Origin: Isoetes taiwanensis
Lineage: Eukaryota; Streptophyta; Lycopodiopsida; Isoetales; Isoetaceae
Assembly (NCBI GenBank): GCA_021234155.1
Contig: JAJEKV010000010.1
Location: forward strand, 4,500,871 to 4,564,870
Direction of reading: 5' to 3'
DNA: 64,000 nucleotides
Positions 1 to 9,779 of this stretch are shown piece after piece. A model generated the notes under the pieces. The model did not search any database and was not told the origin of the DNA. It worked only from the letters and a program-made list of their open reading frames with translations. Within the stretch, counting starts at the first letter, position 1. Every line of letters starts with the position of its first letter. The position numbers and the translations under genes are program-made.

Positions 1-1019
1 GATAGCTAACATCGAGATACCCTAGATTAAAGAAAATAGGCTGACTTGTGTAAGCCGGCCTAATCCATTAAAGGCATGGAATCCTTGACCTTTCTTGTTT
101 TGAAGGAATCAAGGTATAGGAATTTTAAACCTTTTAGTCATTATAAATGGAAGGATGCACTGCAAACAGAGCATAATAGCCAAAAATTTCAATGTTGTGC
201 ATCCATGAAATAAACCAAAAAATTAATATGTTAGATTCACAACAGAGAAAAATTCTGAAGAGCCTGCTATCTGCACATTCAACTTCACAACAATAAAGAT
301 TGATTCTCAGAAGCCTGCTATCTGCACATTCGCCTTGATGTCAAAGATTTAGACTTTCCCTAATTGCAATTTTTTTCTCCAAACAAATTTCTAGTATCGT
401 CATTGGATCCATCCTTGTAATTAAGTTTGGTGAATGAATGTGAAATTTTTGTTCTCTTGCGAAAGCATAAGGAGAGCAATTGAGCAATTTTATCAGCTAG
501 TATTATTTGAACATCAATGTCTAAAACCATCCTTTATATGTAGTGCATCCAATAACATTTTAAATTGTAATCTAGAGACTATAAATGAAAACCACCAAGA
601 GGACTACTTATACCTTTTAAATTACCAGCAAGCCTGCCTTGCAAAGGATCATCATAAATTGCTGGTGTGCTATCACTCAGCTCTGCAAAAAGAATGAGAT
701 AAATAATTAGAATATTGATGGACCTAACAAAATTACAATGGTTCCAGGGCTTGTCTACCATCATGGATAGATAATGGAAGATCTTGGCAAGCATGCAGCA
801 AAACCGAATCAACATTTAGCGGAAACATAAACTTTAAATGCTCCATGCCTCCACGAAAATTTGATTTACTGGTCATGAACTGATCCCTGCATGGCTTGCG
901 AAAGCATGGCACACATTTGGATTCATCATCTGGGTGGATGCTTGAGCTTTCCGAGAAGATTGAAGCTATATTTGACTACGTTGAATATGATTCCCATTTC
1001 TATAGTAACTCATTCATTG
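1..1019. other. AT-rich spacer, no gene recognised
   Basis: No ORF here resembles a known protein. A 15-base phrase (GCTATCTGCACATTC) occurs twice near 265 and 315, suggesting a small local duplication. The short ORFs at 434-697 and 579-815 overlap on opposite strands and look like chance. Confidence 0.5.
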
Positions 1020-1740
1020 TCAAAGGCGCTCTGAAACCCTAAGCGCTTTGAACGCTGGTCACACGTTTTCAATCATAACTTGAGATCTAAAACTCCTTTT
1101 CAGCCAAAATTTGTTGAGTTGGAAATGTATCTCAGAGTTCTTTATGTTGATATGTGATTTGAATATGTTTGAGTAATCTTTTCACATCAAAAGACATAGA
1201 TATTCAGGCTGCAAATCGAAGGCCCAAAAAACCCTAAAGTGTTCATGGTGCTGCCCAAATATTTTTTATTATATCTGGAGATCTAGAATCTCCTTTTCAG
1301 CTGAAATTTATTGCATTGGATAGCCATCTTAGAGTTCTTCCTATCAGTATATGATTTGGATATGTTTGAGTAATCTTTCCTCATCAAAAACACAGATTTT
1401 CGATCTGCAAAGCGAGGGCACAAAAATCCTGAAGTGCTCGTGGTGCTGCCCACACATTTTTGATCGTATCTGGAGAATTAAAACTCCTTTTCAGCTGAAA
1501 TTTATCGCATTGGAAAGCACTCTTAGAGATCTTTCTGATGATAGATGCTTTGACATGTTTTTGAATGGTGTTTCCATAGCAAAACCACAGATTCACAGCC
1601 TGCACCACCACTTTGTGGTTCATATTACATTTTTGTTCATATCTATTTCTCTGTGACTCGATTTCTCATAAAGCTTGCATCATTGGAAAGCTCTCTTAAA
1701 GGTCTTTCCAAAGATATTTGATTTGCTGATGTTTGGCCAG
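1020..1740 (+). repeat. Degenerate tandem repeat of about 195 bp upstream of the LINE
   Basis: Three to four diverged units. The landmark CCTTTTCAGC recurs near 1095, 1292 and 1486, giving a spacing of 194-197 bp. Each unit carries an AAACCCTAA/AAATCCTGAA-like start, a GGTGCTGCCCA phrase and a CATTGGAAAGC phrase. It lies directly 5' of a second repeat block and the LINE ORF1, so it may be part of the LINE 5' leader, comparable to the monomer promoters of some animal L1s. That role is inferred. Confidence 0.6.
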
Positions 1741-1959
1741 GAGTTCAGAGCTTCAGTTCTAGTTTTAGGGTTTCCACCGTTCCATTTTCCAGCACTGTAT
1801 ACTTTTCTTCACTTCTATTGATTTACAGCTCTGTTTTGGTAGCAATATATATCATTGAAATGCTGGTTCTGTGATGATTCTAAAGATATATAGTTTGCAC
1901 ACATTTGTTTAAGATCCGAGAGGAGAAAATAACAAGTTTGCAACCTAGTTTTAAGGCGG

Positions 1960-2487
1960 GATTCAGAGGGCGTGATACCATCCAATCACCTTGGATTCAA
2001 GCATTTACATGCCGGAGGCTTTCAGAGGCCGTCTTAAGGGAAAACTATTGCTGTTTTTTATTTGAGACAAGCGTCTGTAAGGTGGTAAAGGTTGCACTAG
2101 AGGCTGCGCTTGATTTATACATTTGAACACTTTCAAACGGGTGCCTATAAGGTGAAAGAACCTGCACTTGTTTCTTGCACTTGGAGGCATCATCTTGGAT
2201 TCAAACATTGGCATGCTGGAGGCTTTCAAGCATGTGTCTATAAAAAGGAGACCCTTGCCACTATTCATCTGAGACAAGCTTCTATAAGGTGGCACAGATT
2301 GCACTAGAGGCTGCGCTTGAATTTTACATTTGGACACTTCGGACGGGTGTCTGTAACGTGACAAAGCCTATGCCTGCTCCTTACACGTGGAAGCTTTGAG
2401 ATGGACGTCTATACGGGGGCAGAGGTTGTGTGTAATCAAAGTGCTTGGAGGATTTCAGACAAGCGTCTGTAGGATGATACCCTAATC
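1960..2487 (+). repeat. Tandem repeat array in the presumed LINE 5' UTR
   Basis: The phrase TTGCACTAGAGGCTGCGCTT occurs at 2092 and 2299, a 207-bp period. A shorter degenerate motif, ACAAGCGTCTGTAAGGTG or similar, recurs near 2067, 2137, 2232, 2275, 2342, 2402 and 2458. The last copy ends about 20 bp before the ORF1 start codon at 2488. The array is therefore likely the promoter/leader region of the LINE, although no copy elsewhere in the window keeps this end for comparison. Confidence 0.6.
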
Positions 2488-4185
2488 ATGGCAACCCCAG
2501 TGATAGAAGAGCCGGACGAGCCCTGCGACTCTTCATCCCACCCCACTGATATGCATGTGGATGGTGCTGACACGTGGTCCCCTCTACCTAGCGCAGCCAT
2601 GGCAGCAAAACTTCTCCTAGGAGAATATATAGATGCCATCCCCAATCGCAGACTAGACGACACAGGCAAAATTGACAGACGCACACTGAAAGGAGAAGCG
2701 CGGGCAAAGTCTCGTGCAACAAGCATAGCTCGGCATACATATGACAAATACTCTAGTCTAACAGCAAGCCGTATCCATGCATTGTCGCCATCAAACCAGA
2801 CAGTTGAGGAGCATTAGAAACAGGTTCAAGCAATGGCAGAGGGCAACACAGCTCGAATTGCTTGCTTGGCAGAGGAGATGCAGGCCTCCGCATCCAAATT
2901 GCTCAAGAGGCAGCTTGCTACTGAAAAACATCGTGTTTCCAGTAGCGAGACCCGCCTAAAGCAACTGGAGGATGGCCTTCGCCTAGTGCACTCTGAAAGG
3001 CAGAAGAACAAGAAGAGTCTCGTTGACATGCAGGTTTGCATGGATTCCTTGTTCACCGCCATTGAAATCATGATACTGGACAGGCAATGTGTTGAGCAGG
3101 AGATAATTGCAACCATCTCCAGCCTTTGATCAGAAGATGAGGAGGTTGCTATCGTGATGCGAAGAGTCCAGGTCGCCTTTGAAGATAGCCAGTCACGATT
3201 GAGAGCCCTTTAGGGTCAAGACATAGAAAATGGCCTCATCTACAACAAACCATATGTTGGATTCTCGCTTACAAAAGCTGGAGCATAGTTCTGCAGCACG
3301 AGATCAGAAGGTGCAGGAGCTGCAGGCAGCCATCGCTCAACAAGGCGAGGGCCTCCATGCAGAGGCTCATGCATGAGCAATTGCAGTGGTGCATGCATGA
3401 ATTGGCAAGGCGGCAACAATTCCAATAAGAGCTAAGCTCTCGGCTTTAGGAAGGAAAGACCATTACACCTGCCATGACAGTCCCACTTGCCCAAGAGTCT
3501 TTACGACGTCAGCCAGGACCGCTACTACTGCACCGCCAAGCCGCCCATGCCACCACCTCCCCAACGTAGGCCACAACCTACGCCCTGCCGACAGCAAACA
3601 ATACTTGTTGCGTTGGGCAGCATTGACCCAATGATCAGAGAGCTCCAAGAATAGAGACGGAGAAGCCACAATGTGGTGGTACGTGGCCTGACAGAAGAGG
3701 CAGGGGAAGACCTCATTAACCGGCTCCAGATGCTGATCCTCGCTCCAATGACGTTCCACACACCGGTACACATTATTAGGGCGAGCCGCCATCCAGCGTC
3801 TAGACCGCCCTCGAGTAGTTACATTTACAGTACTGAACGCACAAGCAAAAGCAGCCATTTTATGCCAGGGCAGGCAACTGAAGGGACTGCCCTGTATGTT
3901 GACCAAGACTTGACCCCGGCACAACACGAAAACTGCAGGCACGAGTTGGCCAAAGTTAAAAGCGTCTGCAAGATGCAAATCTTCAGGCTGCCAAATGCTG
4001 CTATGAATGCTGTAAACCCTCCAACAACTCCTGACCATGCCTCTCCTTCGCCTACTACAGCCACATGCCCTGCTCTGGTTGCCTCACCTTCGGTTGCTTG
4101 CACATCTCACGCCGCTTCCACTTCTACCATCCTCCCTTCTGCTGCTACCACTGAATCTATAGATGCATCCCCTGCTAACAAATAG
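2488..4185 (+). pseudogene. LINE ORF1 (coiled-coil RNA-binding protein), broken
   Basis: ORF1 proteins of L1-type LINEs bind element RNA and form the ribonucleoprotein needed for retrotransposition. The ATG at 2488 opens an acidic N-terminus; the frame is cut by TAG at 2815 (in a GAGCAT-TAG-AAACAG context, where CAG is expected) and resumes into a charged coiled coil at 2833-3129. Further stops occur at 3127 and 3211, then a frameshift near 3275. The C-terminal block at 3673-4185 contains NVVVRGL and LYVDQDLTPAQ, matching the RRM and C-terminal domains of transposase_22/L1 ORF1p, followed by a Ser/Thr/Pro-rich tail. The intact ORF1 at 40546-41451 supports the assignment. Confidence 0.75.
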
Positions 4186-4189
4186 GAAT

Positions 4190-5066
4190 TGTGCTTCCGC
4201 ATGGTCTCCTAGAATTGTCAGGGATTCCGATGGTAGAAGGGGGATAGTCTCAACTCGGTTGCCACAGACATGGATCTTATCTTCCTCATGGAAACATGCA
4301 GGACACATGATACCCGACTTGCCAGGATACCTGCGCTACTCAGTCTTCAATGATTGCACAGGAAAGCAGGTGCATAGGATGGTTGCCTGCTACTACCGGG
4401 CGACCTTAGATGGACAGGCATAATCGGTATCTATGGGTGCGTGTGCAAAACTGCCATAGCAGACCTCTCTTTGTGGCAGCCTACTACTTCCCACACCCAG
4501 AGCGTAACTTTTTATATCCACTCAGATGTGGATAGGTTGGACCCCTATATCGATCTATATGATGACATACAAAAGCATAAGCAATTGGGCAGTGTCATAC
4601 TCCTTGGCGACTCCAATGCACGCACCGGGGTAGAACAACCCATGAGATTTGATCTCTTGACTGATGATGTGTTCCAGTTATGTCCTACAGAAGGAGCTTG
4701 ACCACGGACATCAAATAACAACCAGGTCACGCGCTATGGTAGGCAGTTGCTTTTGCTCTGTGGTTTCTTTGACCTGCTAATTTGCAATGGATTGACACAG
4801 TGGCCGTCCTCCCGCAAGAGCACTTGCAGGCATGAAAATCAGGGGATTGGATCTAGTGTGGTGGACTATGTGCTGGTGCCTGAGCAGGATATGCATGTTG
4901 CCAAGCACTTACATGTGGGAACAACTAATAGGGATGAAGAGGTTGACTCAAACCACCTACCATTTTACTTGCAGCTGGCTTGGCAGGTTGTGCGAACCCC
5001 CTGTGCGACAACTCCTCACATGCCTCAGCTGCGATTAGATTATGAACATACAGGGCTTATGCCCAG
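4190..5066 (+). pseudogene. LINE apurinic/apyrimidinic-type endonuclease domain, broken
   Basis: This domain nicks target DNA to prime reverse transcription. Its N-terminal motif reads VS*NCQGF near 4204, where a TAG at 4210 replaces the expected Trp. Later motifs are clear: LLGDSNART near 4600 (catalytic Asp/Asn), NGLTQWPSS near 4790, VVDYVL near 4860 and DSNHLPFYL near 4950 (the Ser-Asn/Asp-His active-site segment). Reading requires several frame changes. It is contiguous with ORF1 upstream and the RT linker downstream. The family is endonuclease/exonuclease/phosphatase as found in ORF2 of L1-type elements. Confidence 0.85.
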
Positions 5067-6194
5067 ATGCTTGTAGATGACCTGGCAGAAATTTTGCAGT
5101 ACCCTACATTAGAACAACAGACAGGCCAGCTGATTGACGTTCTTAGGATTGCTGCGGAAAGGTGCTTTGGGATTAGCCGCCCTCGATGGACCTTCAGGAC
5201 CACAAACTTACCACGTAATCAGTGGTTTGATGCGGAGTGCAACGAATACAAATGCTGGCTCCGCCAGGTCACAGATCCTGCTTTACGCCCACACGCAGTC
5301 AGACAGTACCGCATCTTTCTTAAATGTAAAAAAGCCAAGTACATCGCAGCGCAAAAGAAAATGTTCTACCTCCTAGAACGTTACCCCAGGACCCCAGGGA
5401 CGAACATCACTCTCGAGCAGTGGAGGCAACACTTGCAATAGCTATACAACCCTCAGGGTCCACAAACAGCATTATCCTTACAAGAAGGCCTAACACTGCA
5501 AATCACAGAGTGAGACGTGGACCAAGGCTTACATCATCTTGCCAATAAAGTGCCAGATCTGGATGGTATGCAGGCAGAATTGCTCAAGTGGGCAGGGCCG
5601 TTCATATTACTAGTGCTGACCACCTTGTTCGCCCAGCCAATTACCAAACAATCATGTTCAGTTTGGTGTTTGCAAAACTACTAGCTGGGATTTTCGAGTA
5701 GCAGTTGACAGGCTGGGCAGAGGCAGCAGAGGTGCGGACCCTCACCCAGGCATAATTCAAGCCCCAACATTCAACCATTGACCATATCTTCACGTTATCG
5801 AGTCGGGTTGAAGACAACAGGAACTGCCAGCATGACCTATATTGTTGCTTCGTGAACTTTGCGAAGGCTTAGATGTTGTGCCTCGAGAAAAGCTATGGGC
5901 AAGATTGTGACAGCTGGGGGTTCCTGTAGATTTGCAGAATGCAGTGCACAGGTTATGTGAGAGATGGTTAGGCCGGTTATAGCCGACAAGCCAACTTATT
6001 CGATAGTAAGATCGGGGCTTTGCCAAGGGTGCCTTCTCTCTCCAACATTGTTTGGGCTTTACATTAATCAATTGGAGAGATGGCTTGCTGACAATGGGGG
6101 CGACGAAGCTCACCTTCTGCACCGGATCATCATGCAGTTAATATATGCTGATGATGTGGATCTTCTAGCTTACACTCTAGCAGACATGCCATTA
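5067..6194 (+). pseudogene. LINE reverse transcriptase, N-terminal and palm region, interrupted
   Basis: The linker (residues around PRNQWFDAECN near 5210) leads to the RT core. A DLDGMQAELLKWAG segment near 5560 corresponds to RT motif 1. CQGCLLSPTLFGLYIN near 6020 corresponds to motif 4 and YADDVDLLA near 6147 is the catalytic YxDD box. Stops such as TAG at 5439 and 5878 and frameshifts disable the reading. The domain is cut after LADMP at 6194 by the TIR of the 13.6-kb insertion; the rest lies from 19805. Confidence 0.9.
6193..6194. other. TA target-site duplication, left
   Basis: TA precedes the left terminal inverted repeat at 6195, and TA follows the right one at 19803-19804. Both lie inside one LINE reverse transcriptase. 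A TA target is typical of Tc1/mariner-like cut-and-paste elements, though 2 bp alone is weak evidence. Confidence 0.6.
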
Positions 6195-6218
6195 GGGCGG
6201 ATTTGGGGTCTGAAAATG
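6195..6218 (+). repeat. Left terminal inverted repeat
   Basis: Begins GGGCGGATTTGGGGTCTG and is the exact reverse complement of 19779-19802. Beyond it, both ends also show a CCACATCA/CCACGTCA phrase within the next 40 bp, suggesting a longer, diverged terminal region. Confidence 0.8.
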
Positions 6219-6800
6219 GCCTCCTATCAGCCATTCCACATCATATTTCCGCTCCCTTTTTCCCATGCCACCTAGGATACCAAACTCTCATAATTACAGA
6301 TTTGCTTGGAATATTCTTCCGGAATAAGGGGGATTGCACATTCATGGCGCCATATGTATTTAATTCTGTTGGTTGTCAGACGGACTGATGCAACACGTGG
6401 CGCTTCTAAAATGCCACTTGCATTATAGCATACCGGCAACTCATGACGGTGTCTCTTGGTTTGTCAGATACCAAGCGTGCGCGTCACCGCCTTCTACATT
6501 TCAAAATTTGAATGTGTAGGTTGAAGCTTTGTATGAGATCAGACTTTCATTTCGAGGCGCTTATTTTGGCGCGCTTCTTTAACCGATCTTCACTTCATCC
6601 TAATACGGGCTTCCCACCCCTACAATTGAAATTTGAATTTGCTTAATGTATAAAAGCATGGATTGTACGAGAATGGACTTTTCGATTTCCATATGCACGT
6701 TGCAAATTTCAAAAACGGTTAGTATCGGACGCTCGCTCACACGGTTTAATTGTGTTGGGGCATAAAATACCACACCTTCATTTCGCGGCCGTGGGATCTA
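6195..6800 (+). repeat. Left-end direct repeat, copy 1
   Basis: Similar along its length to about 8303-8945: both begin with GGATTTGGGGTCT, then AAAATGGCCTCCTATC, ATTTGCTTGGAATATTC, GGCGCCATATGTATTTAA, TGTATAAAAGCATGGATTGT and ATATGCACGTTGCAAATTTC. Copy 1 has more indels and is probably older or less constrained. A TATA-like TGTATAAAAG occurs at the same place in both, so the block may contain a promoter. Confidence 0.75.
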
Positions 6801-7004
6801 AACAAGATGGAAGTTGCTTGTTGTCAAATTAAACTTAAACACAAGTGAGGGTCGGCTTACGTGGTTTTCTCGAGGAGGGTTTGGAGTTTTTTTTTAAATC
6901 CCAATTATCGACATAGTGTGACGTAGCATCTTGGTATTAAATAGTATGTTAAATTCGAATTATATTGGTGTTCATTTTCAGGTTAAACTCAAATCATATA
7001 GGTT

Positions 7005-7115
7005 TAGGAATAAGGTTAAAAAAGGAAGATATTGGATATTTAGGAATAAGGTTAAAAAAGGAAGATATTGGATATTTAGGTATAAGGTTAAAAAAGGAAG
7101 ATATTGGATATGGCT
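7005..7115 (+). repeat. Three tandem copies of a 36-bp unit
   Basis: The phrase AAGGTTAAAAAAGGAAGATA recurs three times with a 36-bp period, each followed by TTGGATAT. A short coding-neutral tandem array just upstream of the acidic protein gene. Confidence 0.85.
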
Positions 7116-7301
7116 CAAATTTCGAGATATGCACATAATGGCATGTAATGATGGTTGATAGGACTGGAATACGAATAATTCCTACGATTTTCACGTCTAA
7201 TCCAGCCTATATCTATTCCAGCCTAGATTGGCACCCATTCTCCCCCCAATCTCCGCCCAATCTTCGCTAGATCCTCTGCCCAATTTCTCTAGTCCATCGC
7301 C

Positions 7302-7770
7302 ATGAAGAGATCAACTACGGAAGAGCCGGAGGTGTCCTCCAAGAGGCGCCTATTACGGCTGGAAGAGGTGTTACCTCCGCAGTTCCCTCCGCTGCCCACA
7401 GTTCTTGCTCTGAATGCCTCTGATTCCTCTGATTCCTTTGACGAGGAATCAGAGAATGAGGAATCAGAGGAAATTTTGGAGCAGGAGTTCATCACAGGTG
7501 TTCTTGAAGGCTGGAGGAGATTCTTCAGAGAATGAGTGGTCTACCGAAGGAGAAGAAGCCGAAGATGATGAAGAAGATGAAGAAGTTGAAGACGAATCCG
7601 CTGACTTCGAGGAGCTCGACGAATCCGCTGACTTCGAGGAGCTCATGGCGTTAGTTCATGGTACATGCATGTTTTCTTTCTTTTCTTAAGCATTCAACTA
7701 ACGGTTATTTCTTTTTCTTTTTTTTGCAGATGGTGAAGCAGATGAATGAAATTTGTTAGGGCAGAGCACC
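7302..7770 (+). pseudogene. Small acidic Ser/Glu-rich protein gene with one intron, frameshifted
   Basis: ATG at 7302 opens a basic start (MKRSTTEEPEVSSKRR) similar in flavour to the KR-rich starts of the minus-strand coiled-coil proteins of the same element. It then becomes a highly acidic tract rich in Ser, Asp and Glu. The first frame stops at 7535, but the adjacent frame continues in the same acidic composition to about 7660, so a single frameshift near 7510 is likely. An intron is plausible: donor GTACATG at 7661, polypyrimidine tract and acceptor TTTTTTGCAG ending at 7739, then a short last exon. No known domain. An unrelated overlapping-frame explanation is less likely because both frames have the same biased composition in sequence. 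Confidence 0.5.
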
Positions 7771-7795
7771 TCTTATTTTTTTTCCTTGTTCTTAG

Positions 7796-7834
7796 CCTCC
7801 AGCTTGCCTCCAGCTTGCCTCCAGCTTGCCTCCA
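7796..7834 (+). repeat. Four tandem copies of an 11-bp unit
   Basis: AGCTTGCCTCC occurs about four times in a row in the presumed 3' untranslated region of the acidic gene. Confidence 0.8.
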
Positions 7835-8080
7835 CTTCTTACCATATGACTGCAAGCCTCCGGGCTTTTTTGTTGTGAATAGTTGAAGCCTCCGGGCATT
7901 TAAATTTACAAAATGATGTTCTGATGTAAAGCCATACGGCCATAAAAAATTTTGAATGTAAAAAGTTTTTGCTTCTAATTACATTTGAATACCTAACTTG
8001 TTTTTTTACTATACATGTGTTACCACTCTTAAGTACATAAGTCATTATCCCTTTTCAAAGAGCATATTATTTTTCAAGAA

Positions 8081-8148
8081 GGATCACGCCAAGCGAATAG
8101 TACATATGCAACAAAAATGGAACACACTAAATTCGCATCGTGTGATCC
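8081..8148. repeat. Element hairpin 1
   Basis: Imperfect inverted repeat with outer arms GGATCACGCC.. and ..TCGTGTGATCC, about 68 bp. It lies downstream of the acidic protein gene. Same family as the hairpins at 11590, 12531, 13626, 14254, 14479, 15218, 16947 and 19053. Confidence 0.65.
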
Positions 8149-8302
8149 ACTTTCTTATTTGTTGTCAAATTAAAATTAAACACAAGTCCCTCATCAATAG
8201 TCTCCCATTTGCATATAAAATATCTATCATTCCAAGTTATATTATGTTTTATGAACTAAAATGGCCTCCTATCAGCCATTCCACGTCATATTTCCGCTCC
8301 TT

Positions 8303-8945
8303 GGGATTTGGGGTCTCAAAATGGCCTCCTATCGCCCATTCCACGCCATATTTCCGCCTCCTTTTTCCCGCCGATTTGCTTGGAATATTCTCCGGAATAA
8401 GGGGATCGCACATTTATGGCGCCATATGTATTTAATTGCTGGTTGTCGAGACATTGACGCAACACGTGGCGCTTCTAAAAGCCACTTGCATTATAGCATA
8501 CCCGCAACTCATGATGTTGTCTCTTGGTTTGTCGATACCAAGCATGCGATCACCGATTCTTGTCTTGCCCTATTTTCATTTAGAGTCCATGGCCATACAA
8601 GCTTCCCGCCTTCTACATTTCAAAATTTGAATGTGTAGGTTGAAGCTTTGTATCAGACTTTCGTTTCGAGGCGCATGGCGATGGGCCTTTAAAAGTTCAG
8701 AATCGGGATCTTTACTTCATCCCAATACTGGCTTTTTCCCCCCCTACAATTCGAATTTTGAATTTGCTTTTGTATAAAAGCATGGATTGTAGGAGAATGG
8801 ACTTTTCGATTTCCATATGCACGTTGCAAATTTCAAAAACGAGGTTAGTACGGACGTTCGGCTCAAACGAAGCGAATTGTGCTGGGGCATACAAATTGTA
8901 CACCTTCATTTCGCGCCGTGCGATCCACGCGGTATGGAAGCTCCA
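8303..8945 (+). repeat. Left-end direct repeat, copy 2
   Basis: Starts GGGATTTGGGGTCTC, a variant of the terminal inverted repeat, and follows the left end (6195-6800) through its TATA-like box and beyond. A partial third piece (AAAATGGCCTCCTATCAGCC to TTTCCGCTCC) lies immediately upstream at about 8258-8300. This is what a second element end, or a tandem left-end duplication, would leave. Confidence 0.75.
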
Positions 8946-9525
8946 AATGATGTGTGGATAAGGATCCAACTGACTCACGAATATGCTCCAGTCTTCAATC
9001 ACAAAAAAGGAGGTCTAAAAAATAAGAACTTAGATCTCGACATGTTGCGTCTTGCAGGCTCAAAAAGTGTCGACATCTGGGTGGATGGCAGTTTATATCC
9101 ATTGGATCCGTTGAGTGGCAAGAAACCGTCATTTCGGGACGTTTCAAGTTTAGTCCGATTTTGTGGTGACGGTAACTCTGGCCTCTTGGGATATTGTGAG
9201 AGATTGAGAGAGGATGAAGGCATTCGGAATCGAATACAGTTCCTTGAGATGAGCTGCTTCCGATTGTCACAAGAGAATTATAACTTAAACCAGCAGCTCT
9301 TTTTTCTCTCGCTTCATTACTCCACTGTGATGAAGGAAAGGAATGACGGCTTGGGAGGGACTTCTTTGAGATGAAGTGGACAAGTCCAAATTGGTGATAG
9401 GGCAGCTGCAAGAAAAGATCCAAGAGCTCGAAAGAGCAAACTTTGGGCTTCAATGTAGGTTAAAGAATTTGAAGAAAACACCCTTGGCTTGCGAGAAAGG
9501 AAGAAGCACTATCGACCGATAGAGG
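8817..9525 (+). pseudogene. Element gene, N-terminal part with coiled coil, frameshifted
   Basis: An open frame of 185 codons runs from 8817 to 9374; its first 40 codons lie within the duplicated left end, so the true start may be the ATG near 8938. The middle carries a WVDGSLYPLDPLSG segment and a Leu/Gln/Asn-rich helix. After one frameshift near 9365 the frame continues as a coiled coil (KLVIGQLQEKIQELERA) to a stop at about 9523. No enzyme motif is visible. It is probably the upstream part of the large gene continuing to about 11570. Confidence 0.5.
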
Positions 9526-9779
9526 AACCAAGTTTGGATCAGGTGCATTCAGACGCAGTGGTCACGCCACAAGGTCCGTTTACAACACTAGCAAAGGCCA
9601 ATTAAGATCCGGGGAAACTAGAAGCAATCTTGGTTACGAATGAAGAACCTAGCTTACCTAACAGGGGAGATAGTGGACATGATTTGTCAGCCCTACAACT
9701 CTCCTCTCAAGAAGATGGTATTGAAAATGGTACTAGAAGAGATCTACAAGAAGTTAGAAGCTTACGGATGTACAGACTG

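Larger units (their letters stand above)
1020..6194 (+). mobile_element. L1-type LINE, left part (5' leader to RT palm), split by a DNA element
   Basis: In order: repeat-rich leader, ORF1 (coiled coil then RNA-binding region), apurinic-type endonuclease, reverse transcriptase up to just after the YADD catalytic motif. The reading then stops at 6194 and resumes at 19805 with the RT thumb, so the 13.6-kb sequence between is an insertion. The exact 5' end is uncertain; 1020 is where repeat structure begins. All ORFs are broken by stops and frameshifts, so the copy is dead. Left plus right parts total roughly 6.6 kb, normal for an L1-clade element. Confidence 0.85.

Noticed and set aside
3463-4038. 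191-codon minus-strand ORF
   Set aside because: It is antisense to the LINE ORF1 C-terminal domain and has no similarity to known proteins.
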